Below, in pieces: positions 6,823 to 12,910 of a stretch of 19,165 bases of DNA. Under the pieces are notes generated by a model, which saw nothing but the letters and a program-made list of their open reading frames with translations, did not search any database and was not told the DNA's origin. A program made the translations under genes and the position numbers. Source of the stretch: Rubrivivax sp. (GTDB taxonomy: Bacteria; Pseudomonadota; Gammaproteobacteria; Burkholderiales; Burkholderiaceae_C); assembly GCA_030693565.1 (NCBI GenBank), contig JAUYAJ010000251.1, positions 1 through 19,165 on the forward strand. The letters run 5' to 3'. Each line of letters starts with the position of its first letter. Position 1 is the stretch's first letter.

Positions 6823-8721
6823 TCAGGCCGACAGACGCTGTTCGATGCGCGCCTTGGTGGCCGGCATCACGGCCGGCAAGTTGTGGTGCAGCATCTGGAA
6901 CAGCTCGCTGTGCAGCACCAGTTCCTGCTGCCAGGCGGCGCGGTCGATGCCGATGACGCTAGCGAACTGCGCCGGCGTGAAGTCCAGGCCATCCCAGCGC
7001 ATGTCTTCGTAGCGCGGGCTGGTGCCGAAGGCGTTCTCGGCGCCGCCGGCCTGGCCTTCGATGCGGCCGATCATCCACTCCAGCGCGCGCATGTTCTCGC
7101 CGTAGCCGGGCCAGACGAACTCGCCGTCGGCGCCCTTGCGGAACCAGTTGACGCAGTAGATGCGTGGCAGCGTCGCGCCGCTCTTGGCCAGCTTGTCGCC
7201 GATCTGCAGCCAGTGCTGGAAGTAGTCGGACATGTTGTAGCCGACGAAAGGCAGCATCGCGAACGGGTCGCGCCGCACCGCGCCGTTGCCGCCCGCCATC
7301 GCGGCGGTGGTCTCGCTGCCCATGGTGGCCGCCATGTAGACGCCTTCGGTCCAATCGCGCGCCTCGGTCACCAGCGGCACCGTGGTGGAGCGGCGTCCGC
7401 CGAAGATGAAGGCGTCGATCGGCACGCCGTTCGGATTGTCCCACTCGGCGTCGAGCACCGGGTTGTGGATCGCGGCGACGGTGAAGCGCGAATTCGGGTG
7501 CGCGGCGGCGCGCGGCTTGCCACCGGCGGTGTTTTCGGCGGCGATCGCGGGCGTCCAGTCACGGCCTTGCCAGTCGATCAGGTGCGCCGGCGGCTCGTTC
7601 GTCAGGCCTTCCCACCAGACGTCGCCGTCGTCGGTCAGTGCGACGTTGGTGAAGACGACGTCGCTCTTGAGCGATGCCAGGCAGTTCGGGTTGGTGTGTT
7701 CGTTGGTGCCCGGTGCAACGCCGAAGTAACCCGCTTCCGGGTTGATGGCGTACAGGCGGCCGTCAGCGTGCGGCTTGATCCAGGCGATGTCGTCGCCAAT
7801 CGTCGTCACCTTCCAGCCTGCGTAGCCGGCCGGCGGCACCAGCATCGAAAAATTGGTCTTGCCGCAGGCGCTGGGGAAAGCAGCGGCAACATGGTATTTC
7901 TTGCCGGCCGGCGAGGTGACGCCCAGCACCAGCATGTGCTCGGCCAGCCAGCCCGGGTTGTCGCCCTGGGCGGCCTGGCGGCCCATGTTGGAGGCGATGC
8001 GCAGCGCAAAACACTTCTTGCCCAGCAGCGCGTTGCCGCCGTAGCCCGAGCCATAGCTCCAGATCTCGCGCGTCTCGGGGTAGTGGACGATGTACTTGGT
8101 CTTGTTGCACGGCCAGGCAACGTCGGCCTGGCCCGCCTGCAAGGGCGCGCCCACGGTGTGCACACAGGGCACGAACTCGCCGTCGCTGCCCAGCACGTCG
8201 AGCGCGCCGCGGCCCATGCGCGTCATCACCCGCATGCTGACGGCGACATAGGGGCTGTCGGTGAGCTCGACGCCGATGTGCGAGATGTGCGAGCCCAGCG
8301 GCCCCATCGAGAACGGCACCACATAGAGCGTGCGCCCGCGCATGGCACCGCGGAACAGCGCCTTGTCGCCGGTCTGCAGCAGCGTGCGCATCTCGGCCGG
8401 TGCCATCCAGTTGTTGGTCGGGCCGGCTTCTTCCTGGCGCTCGCTGCATATGAAGGTGCGGTCCTCGACGCGGGCGACGTCGTCGGGCGCGCTGCGCGCC
8501 AGGAAGCTGTTGGGACGCAGCTCGGGGTTGAGCCGCATCATCGTGCCGGCGCCGACGAGCTGGTCGCAGAAGCGGTCGTACTCCTCCTTGCTGCCGTCGC
8601 ACCAGTGCACGCCCTGGGCTTCGGTCAGGGCGGCTATCTCGGCCACCCAGGACACCAGCCGGTCATGCTTGACGTAGGCGGGAACGTTCAGGCGCATGCC
8701 TTCCAATACGGGTCGGTTCAT
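6823..8721 (-). CDS. pckG: phosphoenolpyruvate carboxykinase (GTP)
   Basis: Interconverts oxaloacetate + GTP and PEP + GDP + CO2, the first committed gluconeogenic step; cytosolic. 632 residues from the ATG at 8721, near the usual 600-620. Seen: N-terminal MNRPVLEGMRLNVPAYVKHD, MRVMTRMG, the P-loop with the GTP-type reactive cysteine AFPSACGKTNFSML (about residue 285), kinase-2 IGDDIAWIK, the FIFGGRRSTTVPLV strand and the C-terminal GENMRALEWMIGRI. FPSACGKTN separates it from the ATP-dependent family. GGAG lies 5 nt before the chosen ATG; another in-frame ATG at 8736 would place the ribosome site inside the gene. It heads an operon with DUF2332 and a metallophosphoesterase and is divergent from rlmJ across a 318-nt gap with a palindrome and a leader stem-loop. 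Confidence 0.97.
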   Translation of the reverse strand: MNRPVLEGMRLNVPAYVKHDRLVSWVAEIAALTEAQGVHWCDGSKEEYDRFCDQLVGAGTMMRLNPELRPNSFLARSAPDDVARVEDRTFICSERQEEAGPTNNWMAPAEMRTLLQTGDKALFRGAMRGRTLYVVPFSMGPLGSHISHIGVELTDSPYVAVSMRVMTRMGRGALDVLGSDGEFVPCVHTVGAPLQAGQADVAWPCNKTKYIVHYPETREIWSYGSGYGGNALLGKKCFALRIASNMGRQAAQGDNPGWLAEHMLVLGVTSPAGKKYHVAAAFPSACGKTNFSMLVPPAGYAGWKVTTIGDDIAWIKPHADGRLYAINPEAGYFGVAPGTNEHTNPNCLASLKSDVVFTNVALTDDGDVWWEGLTNEPPAHLIDWQGRDWTPAIAAENTAGGKPRAAAHPNSRFTVAAIHNPVLDAEWDNPNGVPIDAFIFGGRRSTTVPLVTEARDWTEGVYMAATMGSETTAAMAGGNGAVRRDPFAMLPFVGYNMSDYFQHWLQIGDKLAKSGATLPRIYCVNWFRKGADGEFVWPGYGENMRALEWMIGRIEGQAGGAENAFGTSPRYEDMRWDGLDFTPAQFASVIGIDRAAWQQELVLHSELFQMLHHNLPAVMPATKARIEQRLSA

Positions 8722-8758
8722 CGGAGCTCCAATCATGGCAATTACAGAAACGGGATTG

Positions 8759-8797
8759 GGCGAGCCCCGCTGGCGCCATGGGCGCTCGAAGCTCGCC
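8759..8797 (-). promoter_or_regulatory. nested stem-loop in the pckG leader
   Basis: Outer arms GGCGAGC (8759-8765) and GCTCGCC (8791-8797) pair over 7 bp; inside, GCGCC (8773-8777) pairs with GGCGC (8781-8785). It lies about 40-75 nt upstream of the pckG start codon and has no following U-tract, so it is a 5' UTR structure rather than a terminator, if transcribed. Confidence 0.4.
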
Positions 8798-8896
8798 AAA
8801 TACCGCGTCAATCAGCCTGCCGGAGCGCCGTCGTGGGTGGTCGACGGGTGGCGGCGGGTGCCCGTTGTCGCGCTTGGCGAGCGGGGGACGGTCATT

Positions 8897-8915
8897 GTGA
8901 TCCCAATGTAATCAC
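8897..8915. promoter_or_regulatory. candidate operator palindrome GTGAT-N9-ATCAC
   Basis: Perfect 5-bp arms GTGAT (8897-8901) and ATCAC (8911-8915) separated by CCCAATGTA in the divergent pckG/rlmJ promoter region. It resembles, but does not match, a CRP/FNR site (TGTGA-N6-TCACA). The regulator is unknown. Confidence 0.3.
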
Positions 8916-9039
8916 CCCGTAACCACCGCTCCCGAGGGGGTCATGCAAAATCGGTATAAGTCGATGCCAGGCGCTCAATTCCCTTCGGATTGACCGCCAA
9001 GACCGGCGCGCACCTCGCGCCGTGGCACCATCGCGCCCC

Positions 9040-9897
9040 ATGCTTGCCTACCGACACGCCTTTCACGCCGGCAACCACGCCGATGTGCTCAAGCACACGA
9101 CGCTGGTCGCCGTGTTGCGCCACATGAATCTGAAAGACAAGGCTTACCGCGTTGTCGACACCCACGCCGGCGCCGGCGGCTATTCGCTGCAGAGCGAATA
9201 CGCCCACAAGCGCGGCGAGTACGAACACGGCATTGCCCGCCTCTGGGGCCGCGACGACCTGCCGGCACCGGTGGCCGACATGGTCGGCCTGGTGCGCGAC
9301 TTCAACGGCGGCAAGGAGTTGCGGCAATACCCGGGCTCGCCGGCCTTTGCCCACATGCTGCTGCGCCCGCAAGACCAGTTGCGGCTGTTCGAGATCCACC
9401 CCACCGACCACAAGATCCTGGCGTCCTACCTCGGCGAGCAGCCCAACGTCGAGATCAAGATGAGCGACGGCTTCACCGGCCTGACGCCGCAACTGCCGCC
9501 GCCGAGCCGGCGCGGCGTGGTCTTGATCGACCCCAGCTACGAGCTCAAGTCGGACTACGCCAAGACGTTGGCCGCGCTGCGCGAGGTGCTGACGCTGTTT
9601 GCCGAATGCACGGTGATCGTCTGGCTGCCGCAACTGCAACTGCTGGAGGCAGCGCAGCTGCCGCAGCGCCTGAAAGCCAGCGCCGAAACGCTGGCCAAGA
9701 AGGGCTGGCTGCATGCGCAGCTGACGCTCAGCCAGGCCGATGCACGCGGCTTCGGCCTGCTCGGCAGCAGCATCTTCGTGGCCAACCCGCCGCACACCTT
9801 GCACGACAAGCTCAAGGACAGCCTGCCTTGGCTGACGACCACGCTGGCCCAGTTCGACGGCGCCCGCCATCGACTGGAACGCGGCGGCGGCGCCTGA
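9040..9897 (+). CDS. rlmJ: 23S rRNA (adenine(2030)-N6)-methyltransferase
   Basis: SAM-dependent N6-methylation of A2030 in 23S rRNA; cytosolic. 285 residues against 280 in E. coli. The ATG at 9040 gives MLAYRHAFHAGNHADVLKHT, nearly identical to the E. coli N-terminus, so the upstream in-frame GTG at 9022 is rejected. Seen: motif I region VVDTHAGAGGYSL, LRQYPGSP, LFEIHPTDH, and the catalytic tetrapeptide at 164-167. That tetrapeptide reads DPSY rather than the DPPY of E. coli, keeping Asp164 and Tyr167. No strong ribosome site is present, but ACCAT 8 nt before the ATG recalls the ACAAT motif of other starts here. It is followed 25 nt later by a membrane-protease gene on the same strand, probably one operon. 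Confidence 0.96.
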   Translation: MLAYRHAFHAGNHADVLKHTTLVAVLRHMNLKDKAYRVVDTHAGAGGYSLQSEYAHKRGEYEHGIARLWGRDDLPAPVADMVGLVRDFNGGKELRQYPGSPAFAHMLLRPQDQLRLFEIHPTDHKILASYLGEQPNVEIKMSDGFTGLTPQLPPPSRRGVVLIDPSYELKSDYAKTLAALREVLTLFAECTVIVWLPQLQLLEAAQLPQRLKASAETLAKKGWLHAQLTLSQADARGFGLLGSSIFVANPPHTLHDKLKDSLPWLTTTLAQFDGARHRLERGGGA

Positions 9898-9922
9898 CGC
9901 ACATCTCGGGGGAGGTGCAACG

Positions 9923-10603
9923 ATGATCCAGCGGCCCAGCCGCGCCGCCACCGTGCGCGCGCTGCCTTTCCTGCTCTTCATGGCCTTTCTGGCGCTGCGC
10001 GGCTTGGCGCCCGCCGATGCCAGCTGGGGCTTCGACCCGCGCTGGCTTTACGGCGCCAAGGTGTTGCTGGTCGGCGCCGTGCTGGCGCTGTGGTGGCGCG
10101 AATACGGCGAACTGGCATCGCAGAATCTGCCCGACGCGCGCGAACTGGCGCTGGCCGTCGGCGCCGGCCTGTTCGTCTTCGTGCTCTGGATCCAGCTCGA
10201 CGCCGCCTGGATGACGCTGGGCGAGCCCACGGCCCGGTTCGTGCCGGTGGATGCCGCCGGCGCCATCGACTGGCCACTGGTGGCCGTGCGCTGGCTCGGT
10301 GCGACGCTGCTGGTGCCGGTGATGGAAGAGCTGTTCTGGCGCTCGTTCCTGATGCGCTGGGTGCAGCGCCCGCAGTTCGAGGGCGTCGACCCGCGCCAGG
10401 TCGGCGTGCGCGCCATCGTGCTGTCGACCTTCGTCTTCGTGCTCGCCCACAACCTCTGGCTGGCGGCTGCGATCGCCGGCATGGTCTACGCGCTGCTGTA
10501 CGTGCGCACCGGCAAGCTGTGGGTGGCGGTGATCGCGCACGCGGTCACCAACGGCGCGCTCGGCATCTGGGTGGTGGCGACCGGCCGCTGGCAGTTCTGG
10601 TAA
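9923..10603 (+). CDS. CPBP/CAAX prenyl protease-related membrane protein
   Basis: 226 residues, several hydrophobic segments (about 12-28, 45-57, 75-96, 117-134, 163-182, 183-196, 199-218), so an inner-membrane protein. The three CPBP (Abi/Rce1-like) intramembrane protease motifs are complete: EELFWRSF with Glu135, Glu136 and Arg140; FVFVLAHN with His176; and IAHAVTN with His206 and Asn210. Size and sequence resemble the CAAX prenyl protease-related proteins that in some genomes occur with exosortase systems; no exosortase or PEP-CTERM gene is visible here. The ribosome site is strong (GGGGGAGG about 7 nt before the ATG). It follows rlmJ closely and converges on tgt with 6 nt between the stop codons. 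Substrate unknown. Confidence 0.88.
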   Translation: MIQRPSRAATVRALPFLLFMAFLALRGLAPADASWGFDPRWLYGAKVLLVGAVLALWWREYGELASQNLPDARELALAVGAGLFVFVLWIQLDAAWMTLGEPTARFVPVDAAGAIDWPLVAVRWLGATLLVPVMEELFWRSFLMRWVQRPQFEGVDPRQVGVRAIVLSTFVFVLAHNLWLAAAIAGMVYALLYVRTGKLWVAVIAHAVTNGALGIWVVATGRWQFW

Positions 10604-10609
10604 GCAGCG

Positions 10610-11740
10610 TCAGTCGATGCCGCGGGCGCGGTCGGCAGCGAACTGGCGCCGCCAGGCATCGAAGCGGCCTTCATCCAGCGCCTGGCGCACTTCGGCCATC
10701 AGGTTCACATAGAAGTGCAGGTTGTGCAGGCTGGCCAGCATCGGGCCCAGCATCTCGCCGCAGCGGTCCAGGTGGTGCAGGTAGGCGCGGCTGAAGTGCT
10801 GGCAGGTGTGGCAGCCGCAAGTGGGGTCGAGCGGGCGCTCGTCGGTCTTGTGGCGGGCGTTGCGGATCTTCAGGTCACCGAAGCGCGTGAACAAATGGCC
10901 GTTGCGCGCGTTGCGCGTGGGCATCACACAGTCGAACATGTCGACGCCCTGGGCCACGCCTTCGACCAGGTCCTCGGGCGTGCCAACGCCCATCAGGTAG
11001 CGCGGCTTGTGCGCCGGCAGCCGCTGCGGCGTGTGCGCCATGATGCGCAGCATCTCTTCCTTGGGCTCGCCGACGCTGACACCGCCGACCGCGTAGCCCG
11101 GCATATCGAGCTCGACCAGCGCCTCCAGCGACTCTTCGCGCAAGCCCTCGAACATGCCGCCCTGGACGATGCCGAAGAGCGCGTTCGGGTTTTCCAGCCG
11201 CTCGAATTCGGACTGGCTGCGCCGCGCCCAGCGCCGGCTCAGTTCCATCGACGAGCGCGCCTGGGCTTCGGTCGTCAGTTGGCCGGCGGTCTGGTAAGGC
11301 GTGCACTCGTCGAACTGCATCACGATGTCGGCGTTCAGCACGGTCTGGACCTGGATGCTGACTTCGGGCGTGAGGAAGAGCTTGTCGCCGTTGACCGGTG
11401 ACGCGAACTTCACGCCTTCCTCGGAGATCTTGCGCATCTCGCCCAGCGACCAGACCTGGAAACCGCCGCTGTCGGTGAGCATCGGCCGTGGCCAGGCCTC
11501 GAAGCGGTGCAGGCCGCCGAACTGGCGCAGCACCTCCAGCCCCGGGCGCAGCCACAGGTGGAAGGTGTTGCCGAGAATGATCTGCGCGCCCATCGTCTCC
11601 AGGTCGCGCGGCATCACGCCCTTGACCGTGCCGTAGGTGCCCACCGGCATGAAGATGGGGGTCTCGACGACGCCGTGGTTCAGCGTCAGGCGGCCGCGGC
11701 GGGCGAGGCCTTCGGTTTTGAGGAGGTCGAAGGTCAGCAT
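10610..11740 (-). CDS. tgt: queuine tRNA-ribosyltransferase (tRNA-guanine transglycosylase)
   Basis: Exchanges guanine-34 for preQ1 in tRNAs with GUN anticodons, in the queuosine pathway; cytosolic. 376 residues (E. coli 375). Seen: GTYGTVKGV, general acid/base Asp90 in MLTDSGGFQVWS, FDECTPY, GIVQGG, GGVSVGEP, MGVGTPEDL, the nucleophilic Asp270 in DMFDCVMPTRNARNGH, and the zinc site Cys308, Cys310, Cys313 and His339 with family spacing. The ATG at 11740 gives the usual MLTFDLLKTEG start; no ribosome site, but ACAAT sits 7 nt upstream. queA, normally adjacent, lies on the same strand about 7 kb away at the window's right end; the gene immediately upstream here is a predicted outer-membrane barrel. 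Confidence 0.98.
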   Translation of the reverse strand: MLTFDLLKTEGLARRGRLTLNHGVVETPIFMPVGTYGTVKGVMPRDLETMGAQIILGNTFHLWLRPGLEVLRQFGGLHRFEAWPRPMLTDSGGFQVWSLGEMRKISEEGVKFASPVNGDKLFLTPEVSIQVQTVLNADIVMQFDECTPYQTAGQLTTEAQARSSMELSRRWARRSQSEFERLENPNALFGIVQGGMFEGLREESLEALVELDMPGYAVGGVSVGEPKEEMLRIMAHTPQRLPAHKPRYLMGVGTPEDLVEGVAQGVDMFDCVMPTRNARNGHLFTRFGDLKIRNARHKTDERPLDPTCGCHTCQHFSRAYLHHLDRCGEMLGPMLASLHNLHFYVNLMAEVRQALDEGRFDAWRRQFAADRARGID

Positions 11741-11753
11741 GGCGCCGATTGTC
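11741..11753 (-). promoter_or_regulatory. candidate -10 element for a leaderless tgt transcript
   Basis: Minus-strand GACAAT (11753-11748) lies 7 nt before the tgt ATG, followed by CGGCGCC, closely matching the motif before the UPF0149 gene and the kinase leader. It lies in the 42-nt gap after the barrel gene, so tgt may be transcribed independently. No clear -35. Confidence 0.35.
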
Positions 11754-11782
11754 TCAGCCCCGTGGCCTGCGCCTCGCTCAGC

Positions 11783-12910
11783 TCAGATCGGCAACCGCCA
11801 TGCCAGCGCCAGTTCACGGGAACGCGCGCCGCCGCCGCGGCCATCGGTGCCGGCGCTGAGTGCCAGACCGCGCCACCGCCATTGCAGCGTCAGCCGTCGC
11901 TCGTGGGCCCGCCACAGCAGCGCGCCCTCAGCGCTGCCAAAGTCCTGTTGCCAGCCCAGCCAGGGCAGCGCGCCAAAGCCCGGCAACACATCGGCACCGA
12001 TGCGCAAGGTGCCGGCCCCGATGCGGCCCCGGGCATCCAGAGTGGTCCACCAAGGCGCGGCGCGCAGCCTGGTGTCCTGGCGGTTCTGGCCCTGGATCAG
12101 CGGCCGATAGATGAGAAAACCGTCGGCGTCGACCGCCGCAGTCGCGCTGTCGAGCACGGCGTCCTGGCGCGGCTGGCCGCGCCAGCGCAGCCAGCCGGCA
12201 TCGTGCAGCGCCGCGTCGACATGCCACGGACCGCCCTGCCAGGTCAGCTTGGCGCCGGCCAGCAACGCACTGCCGCTGGACGCGCTGGCAGTCTGGAAAG
12301 GAAACGCCAAACGGTTGTCGGCCTGGCTCGAATGCAGAGCAAAGGCGTAGCGGCCCGAAACCGCGTCGGCGGATACCGCGCCGTCGACACGCCGTTCGCG
12401 CCAGCGCGACAACACCAGGCTTTGCAACTCCCACGACGCCGCCCAGCCGCCGCCCATCTCATGGCCACGCCCCACCGCCAGCCCATTGCCGCTGAAGCCG
12501 CGCAAGCGCGCGCGGGTCGCCCAGTCGCGGGCGCCGGTCAACGCGCTGCCGCTGTCAAGATGGCGGTAGAGGTCGAGTGCGTCATGGCTGGCGACCAGCG
12601 TGGCGCGGCTGCGCGCCAGCAGGCTCCAGTGCCAGGCGCCGCTGTCCCGCGTCAGCCGGGCCTCGTCGTCGATGTAGGCCAGGTTGCGGCCGCTGCGCGG
12701 CGCCAGGTCACGCCCGTGCAGATCGCTGCTGCGCGCCAGCGCGCTGGCATCGCTGTGATGACTGGAGCGCAGCGACAGTTGCCAGCCATCGCCGTCGGCG
12801 GCCAACGCCGGCGCCGCCTGAATGCCGCAGGCCAGCAGCAGTACGCGCGCAGCCGACGAAAAAGAGCCCGGGCGGGCCGGGCTCTTGCGCTGCGCGGTCG
12901 GCCGGGTCAC
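11783..12910 (-). CDS. predicted outer-membrane beta-barrel protein
   Basis: 375 residues from the GTG at 12910-12908, which overlaps the TGA of the upstream lipoprotein gene (GTGA). A long positively charged n-region (MTRPTAQRKSPARPG) leads to a hydrophobic VLLLACGIQAAPALA segment with cleavage probably after ALA, so it is exported. The mature chain is rich in alternating, aromatic-flanked strands (AWHWSLLARS, AASWELQSLVLSRW, LTWQGGPWHVDAALHDAGWLRW, LTLQWRWRGLALSAG) and ends LALAWRLPI, typical of a beta-barrel of roughly 12-16 strands. I do not recognise the family. The lipoprotein's terminator lies within codons 9-17 of this gene. No in-frame ATG/GTG between terminator and hydrophobic core could replace the start. 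Same strand and 42 nt upstream of tgt. Confidence 0.65.
   Translation of the reverse strand: MTRPTAQRKSPARPGSFSSAARVLLLACGIQAAPALAADGDGWQLSLRSSHHSDASALARSSDLHGRDLAPRSGRNLAYIDDEARLTRDSGAWHWSLLARSRATLVASHDALDLYRHLDSGSALTGARDWATRARLRGFSGNGLAVGRGHEMGGGWAASWELQSLVLSRWRERRVDGAVSADAVSGRYAFALHSSQADNRLAFPFQTASASSGSALLAGAKLTWQGGPWHVDAALHDAGWLRWRGQPRQDAVLDSATAAVDADGFLIYRPLIQGQNRQDTRLRAAPWWTTLDARGRIGAGTLRIGADVLPGFGALPWLGWQQDFGSAEGALLWRAHERRLTLQWRWRGLALSAGTDGRGGGARSRELALAWRLPI
12859..12886 (-). terminator. Rho-independent terminator after the lipoprotein gene
   Basis: Perfect 10-bp stem AAGAGCCCGG/CCGGGCTCTT (12877-12886 with 12862-12871), loop CCCGC on the minus strand, followed by TTTTT (12863-12859). 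It starts 20 nt after the lipoprotein stop and falls inside the predicted signal-peptide coding region of the barrel gene. Confidence 0.85.

Larger units (their letters stand above)
8722..9039. promoter_or_regulatory. divergent pckG/rlmJ intergenic region
   Basis: 318 nt without a protein gene. From left to right it holds the pckG ribosome site, a nested stem-loop in the pckG leader (8759-8797), the palindrome GTGAT-N9-ATCAC (8897-8915), a TATAAG hexamer on the plus strand (8955-8960) without a good -35, and a 7-bp perfect hairpin CGGCGCG/CGCGCCG (9004-9022) just before rlmJ. Promoters for both genes must lie here; I cannot place either with confidence. Confidence 0.5.

Noticed and set aside
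6748..8922. A 724-codon open frame on the plus strand opposite pckG
   Set aside because: It is antisense to a complete PEP carboxykinase with all motifs, and its product is a low-complexity His/Arg/Val/Gly-rich string typical of reversed codons in high-GC DNA.
9022..9039. A longer RlmJ start (six extra residues, GTG)
   Set aside because: The family N-terminus MLxYRHxFHAGNHADV begins exactly at the ATG at 9040, and the extension lies in a hairpin arm.
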